Shown here piece after piece: positions 7,841 through 16,277 of a stretch of DNA of 60,089 bases. How positions within the stretch are numbered: position 1 is the stretch's first letter; the number at the start of each line of letters is the position of its first letter. The position numbers and the translations under genes were made by a program. Origin of the DNA: Arthrobacter sp. 18067 (GTDB lineage: Bacteria > Actinomycetota > Actinomycetes > Actinomycetales > Micrococcaceae); NCBI RefSeq assembly GCF_902706295.1, contig NZ_CACSJJ010000029.1:1-60089 (forward strand), written 5' to 3'. Under the pieces are notes generated by a model. That model was not told where the DNA came from and did no database searches. It saw only the letters and a list, made by a program, of their open reading frames with translations.

Positions 7841-10379
7841 TCACTGGGTGTTTTTCGGGGGACGGCAGGGAGTGCGCACCCGTGGATAAGGGCAGCCGGA
7901 TCACCATGGTCAGGCCGCCGCCGGGCGTTTCTTCGGCGGTGAGGGTGCCGCCCATTGCCTCGGTGAAACCCTTGGCCACGGCGAGTCCCAACCCCACTCC
8001 AGTGGCGGCCGGGACGTCGTCGAGCCGCTGGAAGGGCTGGAACATTTGGAGCACGCTGGCCGCGGGGACGCCTTGGCCGTGGTCGATGATTCGGAGTTCA
8101 CTGGCTGGCTGCCCGGCCAACGTGGTGGTGCTGAGTCCGCCAGCGGCGCCAACAATCACGATGTCGGAGTTCGGTGCGTATTTCACGGCATTCTCCACGA
8201 TGTTGGCAACCACTCGTTCAAGCATGCCGGCGTCGGCGTCCACCTCGGGCATGTTGGGGAGGAGGTCCACACGGACCCGTCCAGCCGGGACTCCGTGAAG
8301 TGCAGCTGGGATCACGTCGAACCAACGGACGGGTTTGATCAGGGCGTTCACCGAATCGGAGGTAATCCGGGACATGTCCAGGAGGTTGCCCACCAGCACG
8401 TCCAAGCGATCCGAGCATTCATCGATGGTGGACAGGAGCTCTTGTTCCTCTTGTTCCGTGTAGTGGATCCCGGGCTGCCGCAGGCCGCCAACGGCCAGTT
8501 TGATGCCGGCCAAGGGGGTGCGGAGGTCGTGGGAGACGGCGCGGAGAATGGACGTGCGCATCGTGTTGCTTTCGGCCAGCCGCATGACTTCGCGGCGGCT
8601 CGCTGCAAGTTGCCGGCGTTCCAGCTGCGCTGAGAGGTGTGAGCCGAAGGCACCGAGCAGGCGGCGGTCGCTGGCAGGGAGGACCCGGCCGGTAAGGACC
8701 AGCCGTGTGGTGGCGTCGATCAGTTCGATGTTCTCGTTGTCGTCCGGGGCTTCATCCCCGGCCGCGGCTACGAGTCGCCAGCCGGCGTGGCCGGGAGTTG
8801 AATCGTAGAGGGCAGCCCGGCGGACTTGGAAGACGTCCACAGCCTGCTCCAGCAGGCCCACCACCGTGTCCTCGGCAGTGGTCGCTCCGCGGGTGAGATC
8901 GCCAAGGGTGGCTGCTTCCGAACGGGCCCGGGCGGCTTCTTTGGAACGCCTGGCCGAAAGGTCCACCACCACGGCCACAGCCGAGGAAACCCCCGCGAAG
9001 ACCAACAGCGCCAGCAGGTTCTGCGGATCGCTGATGGTCAGGGTGCCAAGGGGCGGAACGGAGAAGAAATTCACCAGGGCACTGCTCCACAGGGCACCCA
9101 GCAAAGCGGGCCACAGGCCACCCACCAGTGCAACGGCAACAGAACCGCTGAGCTGGACCAGGACGGCCGTCGCGATGTTGTGCGATGGGCTTGCGGCCAA
9201 CAGGAGTTGCAGCAGGACGGGCACCAGAAGGGCCATGGCAAAGCCAACCATCACCCGGACCCGGCCGAGGTCGCGTGGCCGCGAAGGCTCCTTGCCGCGG
9301 CCACCAAGCGGATGCGAAACCATGTGGACGTCGATGTCGCCCGAGTCCCGGACTACTTTGTTCCCCACGCCGCCGGTGAGCCGCCCGGCCAGGGCCTTCC
9401 GACGCGATACGCCCACCACGATCTGGGTGGCATTGACGCTTCGGGCAAAGTCGAGCAAGGCTTTGGCGGGGTCCTCACCAGCCACAATGTGGTAGCTGCC
9501 GCCGAGGTCCCGGATGAGGGTGCGCTGGGCTTCCAAGGCTTGCGGGGATTCGGCGGCCACGCCATCAGCCGCGCGAACATGGACGGCCAGCAGGTCTCCG
9601 CCATTGACGCGTTTGAGGATCCTGGCGGCCCGTCGGATCAGGACCTCACCTTCGGGACCACCTGTCAGTCCGATGACGATGCGTTCCCTGGCCGGCCAGC
9701 TTTCCTCGATCTGGTTTTCTTCCCGGTAGCGGGCCAGGCCTTCGTCCACACGGTCCGCAAGCCAGAGCAGGGCAAGCTCGCGGAGTGCCGTCAGGTTACC
9801 CACTCGGAAGTAGTTGGACAGGGCCGCATCGATCTTGTCCGCGACGTAGATCTTACCGTCGCCCAACCGCTGCCTCAGCAGTTCCGGTGAGATGTCCACC
9901 AGGTGGATTTGGTCGGCGCGACGCACGATGTCGTCCGGGACAGTCTCCGCCTGGTGCACGTCGGTGATAGCGCTGACGACGTCGCCCAGGGAGGCCAGAT
10001 GCTGCACGTTGACGGTGGAGAGGACATCGATACCCGCTTCCAGCAGTTCCTCAATGTCTTCCCAGCGCTTGTGGTTGCGGCTGCCAGGGATGTTCGTGTG
10101 CGCGTACTCGTCAACGATGGCCGTGTGTGGCCGACGCTCCAGGACGGCGTCCAGGTCCAGTTCCTCAAACGAACTGCCCCGGTAGTCGATGCTCCGGGTG
10201 GGGATGACTTCGAGCCCTTGGGTCAGTGCGCGGGTGTCGGCGCGGCCGTGGTGCATGGCGAAGGCCACCACCACGTCCTCGCCACGGCCAAGCAATCTGT
10301 GGGCTTCCTCGAGCATGGCGTAGGTCTTGCCGACGCCCGGGGCAGCCCCCAGGAATATTCTCAGTGTTGCCCGCGCCAT
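7821..10379 (-). CDS. kdpD: Osmosensitive potassium sensor histidine kinase KdpD
   Basis: 852 residues with the full KdpD order. The N-terminal KdpD domain has Walker A GAAPGVGKT (about 11-19), AIVDEYAHTNIPGSRNHKRW and STVNVQHL. A universal-stress-protein-like domain lies at about 245-370. The four-helix DUF4118 membrane segment (about 390-490) is followed by a GAF-like region. The kinase core has H-box VSHDLRTPL (about 620), N-box NIVENAVKYAP, and G-boxes DHGQGVP and TGVGLGLAV. It senses potassium and turgor (c-di-AMP in many Gram-positives) and phosphorylates KdpE. It follows kdpC by 29 nt, with a GGAAG site before ATG. Confidence 0.96.
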   Translation of the reverse strand: MARATLRIFLGAAPGVGKTYAMLEEAHRLLGRGEDVVVAFAMHHGRADTRALTQGLEVIPTRSIDYRGSSFEELDLDAVLERRPHTAIVDEYAHTNIPGSRNHKRWEDIEELLEAGIDVLSTVNVQHLASLGDVVSAITDVHQAETVPDDIVRRADQIHLVDISPELLRQRLGDGKIYVADKIDAALSNYFRVGNLTALRELALLWLADRVDEGLARYREENQIEESWPARERIVIGLTGGPEGEVLIRRAARILKRVNGGDLLAVHVRAADGVAAESPQALEAQRTLIRDLGGSYHIVAGEDPAKALLDFARSVNATQIVVGVSRRKALAGRLTGGVGNKVVRDSGDIDVHMVSHPLGGRGKEPSRPRDLGRVRVMVGFAMALLVPVLLQLLLAASPSHNIATAVLVQLSGSVAVALVGGLWPALLGALWSSALVNFFSVPPLGTLTISDPQNLLALLVFAGVSSAVAVVVDLSARRSKEAARARSEAATLGDLTRGATTAEDTVVGLLEQAVDVFQVRRAALYDSTPGHAGWRLVAAAGDEAPDDNENIELIDATTRLVLTGRVLPASDRRLLGAFGSHLSAQLERRQLAASRREVMRLAESNTMRTSILRAVSHDLRTPLAGIKLAVGGLRQPGIHYTEQEEQELLSTIDECSDRLDVLVGNLLDMSRITSDSVNALIKPVRWFDVIPAALHGVPAGRVRVDLLPNMPEVDADAGMLERVVANIVENAVKYAPNSDIVIVGAAGGLSTTTLAGQPASELRIIDHGQGVPAASVLQMFQPFQRLDDVPAATGVGLGLAVAKGFTEAMGGTLTAEETPGGGLTMVIRLPLSTGAHSLPSPEKHPVNGIRHE

Positions 10380-10408
10380 AACGTCATTCTTCCACTCGGA
10401 ACGGGAGC

Positions 10409-11020
10409 CTAATGATTGTTGCCGGCCGCTGCGACATCCAGGTTCAGCAGTGTCACGTTGACCGATGGCTGGCCCAGGAACGCTTCCAGTCCGCTGCTTG
10501 TCCGCTTGTCCACCAAACCCTGCACAACGTCCGTGCTGAGGCCGTGGGCTGCAGCAACCCGGGCGACCTGGAGGGCCGCGTAGTCAGGTGAGATGTGCGG
10601 ATCAAGGCCGGACCCGCTGGCCGTCACCGCATCGGCGGGGACGGCCGCCTCACTGACGCCTTCTGCCGCGGCCACTGCGGAGCGGTTGGCGGCAACGGCG
10701 TCGAGCAGCTTCGCGTCGTTGGGGCCCAAATTGCTGGCCGAAGACGACGCGGGATCCCATCCGACGGCCGAGGGCCGGGCGTGGAACCACGCGGGATCCT
10801 GCGTGCCGGCGTCGTCCGCAGACACTTGGGCGAACAGTGCCGATGCCGCGGGTTCGCCCGCAGAGTCCTTGACCACTGAACCGTTCGCTTGGAAGGGAGC
10901 CACCAGCTGCCCAACCCCGAAGATCGCAACGGGATACAGGAGCCCCAGGACGATGGTCGCGAGAAGCAGGAACCGGGCTGCGGTGCCCGCCTGGCGAAGA
11001 TAACCGGTAAACACATTCAT
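10409..11020 (-). CDS. kdpC: Potassium-transporting ATPase subunit C
   Basis: 203 residues. One N-terminal membrane helix (about 13-35, RFLLLATIVLGLLYPVAIFGVGQL) anchors an extracytoplasmic domain with family motifs WFHARPSAVGWDPASSSASNLGPN, SASGSGLDPHISPDYAALQVARVA, and a C-terminal VNVTLLNLDVA. KdpC stabilises the KdpFABC complex and contributes to potassium affinity. It begins 9 nt after kdpB. Confidence 0.95.
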   Translation of the reverse strand: MNVFTGYLRQAGTAARFLLLATIVLGLLYPVAIFGVGQLVAPFQANGSVVKDSAGEPAASALFAQVSADDAGTQDPAWFHARPSAVGWDPASSSASNLGPNDAKLLDAVAANRSAVAAAEGVSEAAVPADAVTASGSGLDPHISPDYAALQVARVAAAHGLSTDVVQGLVDKRTSSGLEAFLGQPSVNVTLLNLDVAAAGNNH

Positions 11021-11029
11021 GGTGGAGTC

Positions 11030-13168
11030 CTAGCCGATGCCGGGGATGAGGGAAATGATCAGGTCAATGAGCTTGATCCCGAGGAACGGTGCCACGAGGC
11101 CACCGAGGCCATACAGCAGCAGATTCCTGCCAAGCGCTTGATTCGCGGACACGGCCCGGTACTTCACGCCACGCAGCGCCAAAGGAACCAGTGCCAGGAT
11201 GATGAGGGCGTTGAAGATCACCGCCGAAAGGATGGCCGACGACGGACTCGCCAGGTCCATGATGTTCAGCATCCCGAGCCCCGGGAACGCAGCGGTGAAC
11301 AGCGCCGGCACGATCGCGAAGTACTTCGCCACGTCATTGGCCACCGAGAACGTGGTCAGTGCCCCGCGTGTAATCAGCAGTTGCTTGCCGATGCCCACGA
11401 TGTTGATCAGCTTGGTTGGATCGGAATCCAGATCCACCATGTTTGCCGCCTCCTTGGCAGCGGGTGTTCCCGAATTCATCGCTACGCCCACGTCAGCCGC
11501 GGCCAACGCTGGGGCGTCGTTGGTGCCATCACCCGTCATGGCAACCAACCGCCCTTCGCCCTGCTCGCGCCGGATGACGTCCAGCTTGTCCTCGGGCGTG
11601 GCTTCCGCCACGAAGTCGTCGACGCCGGCCTCCGCCGCGATCGCTTTGGCCGTCACGGGGTTGTCCCCGGTGATCATCACCGTGCGGATCCCCATCCTGC
11701 GCAGCTCCGCGAAACGGGCATGCATGCCGGGCTTGACCACATCGGCCAGGTGCACTGTTCCCAGAACCCGGGCGCCGCCGTCGTGCGTGTGTTCGGCGAC
11801 CAGCAGCGGCGTGCCACCCTGGGCGGAGATTTCCTGCACTCGCCGCTGGACTTCTGCAGGTATGCGACCGCCGGCTCCGGTGATGAATCGTTCGACGGCG
11901 GCCGCGGCGCCTTTGCGGATCAGGCGCCCGTCGACGTCAAGGCCGCTCATGCGTGTGCTGGCCGTGAACTCCACGATGCTGATGTCCTTGGAGTCCTTAC
12001 GGAGGTGGTCCAGGTCCGGACCGTCCACCCCCTTGTCGTTGGCGAGCTCCACAATGGAACGGCCCTCAGGGGTTTCATCCGCAAGGCTGGACAACCGGGC
12101 CGCCGTGATGAGTTCGTGTCGTTCCACGTCGTCGGCTGGGAAGAAGTTGACCGCCCGCCTGTTGCCGTACGTGATGGTGCCCGTCTTATCCAGCAGCAAC
12201 GTGGTGATGTCACCGGCAGTTTCCACTGCCCGCCCGGAGGTCGCCAGCACGTTGTGTTGGACCAGCCGGTCCATGCCGGCGATGCCGATAGCCGGAACCA
12301 GGGCGCCAATGGTGGTGGGAATGAGGCAAACCAGGAGGGCAACCAGGACGATCGGCGACGGCGTTGCTCCCGCCAGTGACGCGAGCGGGGCCAGGGTCAT
12401 GGTGACCACCAGGAACACGATGGTCAACGAAACCAGGAGCACGTGCAGGGCGATCTCATTGGGAGTCTTCTGACGGACGGCTCCCTCAACGAGTTTGATC
12501 ATCCGGTCTATGAACGTAGCTCCGGGTTCTGCCGTGATGCGGACCAGGATCCGGTCCGACAAAACCTTGGTACCGCCGGTCACTGACGAACGGTCGCCGC
12601 CGGATTCCCGGATGACCGGTGCGGATTCGCCCGTGATGGTGGACTCGTCCACGCTTGCCAGGCCTTCGATGATTTCGCCGTCGGAGGGGATGACGTCACC
12701 CGCTTCGCAGATCACGAGGTCGTTGAGCTTGAGGTCCGTGCCGGACACTTCCTTGGTGGTTCCGTCGTCCAGCCGCAGGCGGGCCAGGACGCCCTTGCGG
12801 CTGGCGCGGAGGCTGTCCGCCTGGGCTTTCCCGCGGCCCTCGGCGATGGCCTCGGACAGGGTGCCGAACAGGACCGTCAGCCAAAGCCACGCGGTGACAA
12901 CAATGCCAAACACGGCTGGCTTGAACGCGCAAATCAAGGTGCAGGCGGCGGCTCCCACCAGCACCACGAACATGACGGGCGAATGGACCATCTGCCGGGG
13001 ATCCAGCTTCTTGAACGCCACCGGCAGGGCAGCGCGGAGAGTGGCGGCGTTGAGTTTCGCCGGAGCCTTGGTGTGGTGCTTGTGTTCCCCGGGTGTTCCG
13101 AGCGGGTTGCCGTCAGCGTAGGTGAGTGCTGACGTGTCCGCGGCTGTAGCCGTGCTGGACCGGGTCAT
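11030..13168 (-). CDS. kdpB: Potassium-transporting P-type ATPase subunit B
   Basis: 712 residues, the ATP-hydrolysing subunit of KdpFABC. Visible motifs are the actuator loop TGESAPV, the phosphorylation site LLLDKTGTITYGNR, the nucleotide-binding KGAAAAVERF segment, the hinge TGDNPVTAKAIAAEAGVDDFVAEATPEDK, and MTGDGTNDAPALAAADVGVAMNSGT. Hydrophobic helices occur near 65-110, 245-300, 605-645 and 680-705. Length is slightly above the E. coli protein because of a longer N-terminus. The start overlaps the kdpA stop by 4 nt. Confidence 0.97.
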   Translation of the reverse strand: MTRSSTATAADTSALTYADGNPLGTPGEHKHHTKAPAKLNAATLRAALPVAFKKLDPRQMVHSPVMFVVLVGAAACTLICAFKPAVFGIVVTAWLWLTVLFGTLSEAIAEGRGKAQADSLRASRKGVLARLRLDDGTTKEVSGTDLKLNDLVICEAGDVIPSDGEIIEGLASVDESTITGESAPVIRESGGDRSSVTGGTKVLSDRILVRITAEPGATFIDRMIKLVEGAVRQKTPNEIALHVLLVSLTIVFLVVTMTLAPLASLAGATPSPIVLVALLVCLIPTTIGALVPAIGIAGMDRLVQHNVLATSGRAVETAGDITTLLLDKTGTITYGNRRAVNFFPADDVERHELITAARLSSLADETPEGRSIVELANDKGVDGPDLDHLRKDSKDISIVEFTASTRMSGLDVDGRLIRKGAAAAVERFITGAGGRIPAEVQRRVQEISAQGGTPLLVAEHTHDGGARVLGTVHLADVVKPGMHARFAELRRMGIRTVMITGDNPVTAKAIAAEAGVDDFVAEATPEDKLDVIRREQGEGRLVAMTGDGTNDAPALAAADVGVAMNSGTPAAKEAANMVDLDSDPTKLINIVGIGKQLLITRGALTTFSVANDVAKYFAIVPALFTAAFPGLGMLNIMDLASPSSAILSAVIFNALIILALVPLALRGVKYRAVSANQALGRNLLLYGLGGLVAPFLGIKLIDLIISLIPGIG

Positions 13169-14832
13169 TTGATAAGTCCTTCTGCGAGTGGGCCCAGGGC
13201 AAGGGCAGGGAAATAGCTGAGGGCCGTCATGATCACGGTGACGCTGAGGAGGAGTGATCCGAAGAGCCCTCCGTGGGTTGGCACGGTTCCCGCTGATGCG
13301 GGGATCCTTCTTTGTCGCGCCATGGATCCGGCCAGTGCCAGGACCAGGACGATCGTGAGGAAGCGACCCAGCAACATGGCAATTCCGAGCATCACGGACA
13401 GATACGGTCCGGAGCTGGTGATACCGCCGAAAGCTGAGCCGTTGTTGTTGGCGCCTGAGGTGAAGGCATAAAGCAACTCACTGAACTGGTGGGGTCCGGC
13501 CGCCGGCGCGTTGGCCATGACGTCAGGGAGCAGTGCTGTGATGCCGGCCAGGACCAGCACCAGGGTGGGGGTCACCAGGATGTAGAGGGCCGCGAGCTTC
13601 ATTTCCCGCGGGCCGATCTTCTTGCCCAGGAACTCCGGCGTCCGGCCGACCATCAGGCCTGCGATGAAGACGGCGATGATGGCCAGGACCAGCATGCCGT
13701 ACAGCCCGGAACCGGTGCCTCCGGGGGCCACCTCGCCCAGCATCATGTTCACCATGGCGATTCCGCCCGCGAGCGGGGGAAGGGAATCATGGGCGACATT
13801 CACCGCTCCGGTGGAGGTGAGGGTGGTGGACGCGGCGAAGATGGAGCTTGCGGCTGGCCCCAGGCGTTGTTCGAAGCCTTCACCCAAGCCTCCGGCCGCC
13901 GCCGATGCAGCCCCTTGGCCCGACGCGACCGCCCAGCCCATCAGGGCGGTGGAGGCCAGCCAAAGAGCGGCCATGACTCCGGCAACGGTGAAGCCTTGGC
14001 GCCGGTCGCCGACCATCCTTCCGTAGGTGTAGGGAAGGGCGGAGGGGATGAGCAGGATCAGGAACACCTGGAACAGGCTGGTGAAGACGCTCGGATTCTC
14101 GAAGGGGTGGGCTGAGTTGGCGTTGAAGTAACCGCCGCCGTTGGTGCCCAGGACCTTGATGGCTTCCTGGGAGGCAACCGGTCCACCAGGAATCACCTGG
14201 GTGACCCCGGTGGCTTGGTTGGCCACCTCGGTGGACCAGAAATTCTGTACGACGCCGCCCATCACCAACGCGATGGCGCCCACTGCGGCTATGGGCAGCA
14301 GGAGCCGGAAAGATGCCCGGGTGACGTCAACCCAGAAATTGCCCAAACGGTCCGTCTTTGTCCGTACGATGCCGCGGATCAAGGCCACCGCCACCACGAT
14401 TCCAACTGCGGCGGAGAGGAAATTCTGCACTGCCAGGAGGCACATCTGGACGAAGGTGCCCACGGTGGCCTCCGGCACGTACGTTTGCCAGTTGGTGTTG
14501 GTGACAAAGGAGATGGCCGTGTTCATGGCGATCCACGGATCCACGCCCGGAAGCCCGTTGCTCCCGGGCAGCAGACCTTGAAGCCGCTGCAGGGCAAAGA
14601 TGGCCAGGATGGAAACGGCCGAAAAGACCAGAACGCTGCGCAGATACACAGACCAGCTCTGTTCAGTTCCGACGTCCACCCCTGCGAGTCGGTAGAACAC
14701 CCGCTCCAACCTGGAATGCGTGCTCCCCGCGAAAACCCGCTCCATGTAGATGCCCAAGGGCTTGTGCAACAGAAGCAACGCGAGAAGAAGGACAACTATT
14801 TGGGTGATGAATGCTGCCGTGCTGAAAACCAC
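13165..14832 (-). CDS. kdpA: Potassium-transporting ATPase channel subunit A
   Basis: 555-residue integral membrane protein related to the SKT potassium transporters. Selectivity-filter-like loops are visible: FVTNTNWQTY, LGTNGGGYFNANSAHPFENP, and SGANNNGSAFGG. About ten hydrophobic helices are spread along the chain. The start is GTG 14832, 6 nt after the kdpF stop. KdpA binds and conducts potassium and hands it to KdpB. Confidence 0.97.
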   Translation of the reverse strand: MVFSTAAFITQIVVLLLALLLLHKPLGIYMERVFAGSTHSRLERVFYRLAGVDVGTEQSWSVYLRSVLVFSAVSILAIFALQRLQGLLPGSNGLPGVDPWIAMNTAISFVTNTNWQTYVPEATVGTFVQMCLLAVQNFLSAAVGIVVAVALIRGIVRTKTDRLGNFWVDVTRASFRLLLPIAAVGAIALVMGGVVQNFWSTEVANQATGVTQVIPGGPVASQEAIKVLGTNGGGYFNANSAHPFENPSVFTSLFQVFLILLIPSALPYTYGRMVGDRRQGFTVAGVMAALWLASTALMGWAVASGQGAASAAAGGLGEGFEQRLGPAASSIFAASTTLTSTGAVNVAHDSLPPLAGGIAMVNMMLGEVAPGGTGSGLYGMLVLAIIAVFIAGLMVGRTPEFLGKKIGPREMKLAALYILVTPTLVLVLAGITALLPDVMANAPAAGPHQFSELLYAFTSGANNNGSAFGGITSSGPYLSVMLGIAMLLGRFLTIVLVLALAGSMARQRRIPASAGTVPTHGGLFGSLLLSVTVIMTALSYFPALALGPLAEGLIK

Positions 14833-14838
14833 CTGCCG

Positions 14839-14937
14839 TCACCACTTTTCCGGATGAAGCAACACAGCCAGCAAGTACCCTGTCATGGCCAGACCCACGA
14901 TGAACAATGCAACCCACATGATGGCGTCGAGGTTCAT
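14839..14937 (-). CDS. kdpF: KdpF small membrane subunit
   Basis: 32-residue single-helix peptide (starts MNLDAIMWVALFIVG, ends LLAVLLHPEKW). Its position directly before kdpA and its hydrophobic core plus HPEKW-type ending match KdpF, which stabilises the KdpABC complex in the membrane. Its ATG overlaps the TGA of the 37-residue ORF upstream (ATGA). Confidence 0.88.
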   Translation of the reverse strand: MNLDAIMWVALFIVGLAMTGYLLAVLLHPEKW

Positions 14938-15047
14938 TGCCCGCTCACCGGGCCCTCGCCGTCGATCATTTTGCCCAAAAGGTGGGCCACCCACATCACG
15001 ATTCCCATGCTCACCACGAGAATCGCCACAACAGCCACGTCGGCCAT
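14934..15047 (-). CDS. 37-residue membrane ORF heading the kdp operon
   Basis: A short frame begins MADVAVVAILVVSMGIV and continues with MWVAHLLGKMIDGEG, ending after SGQ. A clear ribosome site (AAAGGACG) lies 6 nt upstream of the ATG at 15047. The stop overlaps the kdpF start by 4 nt, the coupling style of the rest of the operon. It has one hydrophobic helix (about residues 3-24) and a short polar tail. I know no standard kdp gene in this position. It may be a second KdpF-like helper subunit or a leader peptide that couples translation. Role unknown. Confidence 0.72.
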   Translation of the reverse strand: MADVAVVAILVVSMGIVMWVAHLLGKMIDGEGPVSGQ

Positions 15048-15413
15048 TGGAACGTCCTTTCATTCGCGCCCCGTTCGCGGGGCTGATGTCAGTCAACTCC
15101 CGTGAAAGTGGCAAAAAGGCGTTCCTTACGGTTCCTTAACGCGGTGGCCCCAAATCTTGACGCGCTCTTAACGTTCCCCCGCCTGGCGGGCTTCCCAGGG
15201 CAGCAGGGTGGGGCGGCCAGCTACCCGGTTCGCACAAGCCGGGCAATTTATCTTTCAGAGGCCCACAAATTTGCGCCATTGTGGGCTATCTTGATCGTTA
15301 GGCGGCTCAAATTGACAATTCCCCCGGGAGGGTCCGCAGGCTGCTTAGTAATAATGTTGTTGTTTCATGTTCTGCACGTTCATAAGTGATCTGTATCGAT
15401 GAAAGGAAATGCC
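15048..15413. promoter_or_regulatory. kdp / small-gene divergent intergenic region
   Basis: This 366-nt gap must hold the promoters of the kdp operon (minus) and of the 73-residue gene (plus). Visible elements are an 8-bp hairpin GCCCACAA/TTGTGGGC at 15261-15286 with a 10-nt loop, a smaller CCGG hairpin near 15225-15245, and TTGACA at 15312-15317 on the plus strand without a well-spaced -10. I could not identify a KdpE site or a riboswitch with confidence. Confidence 0.5.
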
Positions 15414-15635
15414 TTGGCTGTTTCTGTTGAATTGGGCAAAGCACTCGACAAATCCTACGAAAATGCGACCCTGGACGAAGTCCTTGCCGCGCCGCCATCT
15501 GCACTCGCCGGTCTGACCGAAAAACACGATGAATTACTTGCAGGGCTGGGCATCAAGACGGTGCGCGATCTCGGCAGTAACAAGTTCTTTGCCACCGCCG
15601 GCGTGCTGGTGGCGTTGGCTGGAAAAGCTGACTGA
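15414..15635 (+). CDS. Small hypothetical protein, possible helix-hairpin-helix fold
   Basis: 73 residues if started at TTG 15414. I prefer this start because a strong AAAGGA lies 6 nt upstream, whereas ATG 15399 would place that ribosome site inside the gene. The sequence is mostly helical; LTEKHDELLAGLGIKTVRDL followed by FFATAGVLVALAG resembles a helix-hairpin-helix element such as those that bind DNA backbones or pack in protein complexes. There is no signal peptide. It is divergent from kdp and ends just before a perfect hairpin. Function unknown. Confidence 0.65.
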   Translation: MAVSVELGKALDKSYENATLDEVLAAPPSALAGLTEKHDELLAGLGIKTVRDLGSNKFFATAGVLVALAGKAD

Positions 15636-15648
15636 AAAACTCAACGCC

Positions 15649-15686
15649 AAGCGAACGACGACGGGACTTCCCGTCGTCGTTCGCTT
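15649..15686. terminator. 18-bp perfect hairpin between convergent genes (palindrome family B, copy 2)
   Basis: Arms 15649-15666 and 15669-15686 are exact complements with a 2-nt central spacer. The arm AAGCGAACGACGACGGGA differs at one base from the inner arm of the hairpin at 4234-4292. It lies between converging stops at 15635 and 15688 and abuts the minus-strand gene, with TTTT at the plus-strand exit. Confidence 0.85.
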
Positions 15687-15687
15687 T

Positions 15688-16185
15688 TCAGCGCAGGATC
15701 TCCACCAGGGCCACCCACGAAAACACCACCGCACCGATCAGCGCGATGATCGTTCCGAGGGCCACCACCACCAAACCGGCCGGAAGGGACATAACGATCA
15801 GGACACCGCCCACGGCGTAGATCACCAACGGGAAAACGAACGAGGCGATGTGCTGGGCATCCCAGCGGTGCTGATGTCCGGGAGTGTCGTCTTCCAGGAT
15901 GGCGCGGGACGCCAGCACAGCGATGACCCCGCCCGCGAGTGCACCGGCCAGGACTTCCACCCCGAAGACCCATAGCTCCTGCCCGGGAATGAGCGCCGCA
16001 CATGCCAGGACCACGCCAAGTATCAATGCCGAAATGGCGGCGCCTGCCCTTGCGGCGAGGCCCCGTGACTCAGCGATCTGTTTGATGTTCACGGACAACG
16101 CCACGATCAGCAGCCCTCCGAGTGCCGCCCCGGCACCGGCGATTGCCACGTTGAACTCGCCCCAGGAGGCCAGTGCGGATTCCAT
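15688..16185 (-). CDS. Hypothetical four-helix membrane protein
   Basis: 165 residues with hydrophobic spans near 12-32, 48-66, 73-92 and a pair at 115-160. A short charged loop with DDTPGHQHRWDAQH lies between helices three and four. I do not recognise a named family. Neighbours are a small helical protein and a GAF-ANTAR regulator, neither of which suggests a role. Coding quality is good and the frame is free of competing genes. Confidence 0.7.
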   Translation of the reverse strand: MESALASWGEFNVAIAGAGAALGGLLIVALSVNIKQIAESRGLAARAGAAISALILGVVLACAALIPGQELWVFGVEVLAGALAGGVIAVLASRAILEDDTPGHQHRWDAQHIASFVFPLVIYAVGGVLIVMSLPAGLVVVALGTIIALIGAVVFSWVALVEILR

Positions 16186-16264
16186 GGGCTTAGGGTAACG
16201 ACCCCGGGGTGGGTGGCGGAAGGTGGTTTACCCGGCAACAGGTGACGGGAGGCCGAACTCTTCC

Positions 16265-16270
16265 TACGAT
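16265..16270 (+). promoter_or_regulatory. -10 element of a leaderless promoter (GAF-ANTAR gene)
   Basis: TACGAT at 16265-16270 with GTGACG 17 nt upstream (16242-16247). The expected start point falls on the ATG at 16278, and no ribosome site is present. Confidence 0.55.
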
Positions 16271-16277
16271 TAGGCGC

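Noticed and set aside
10889..12379. 496-residue plus-strand open frame opposite kdpC and kdpB
   Set aside because: The opposite strand carries an unmistakable P-type ATPase. The frame has His/Gln/Arg-rich composition without motifs.
15048..15413. Possible c-di-AMP (ydaO-type) riboswitch upstream of kdp
   Set aside because: A GAACCGGGTAGCTGG stretch on the minus strand is suggestive, but I could not find the other conserved blocks. A covariance-model search would decide.
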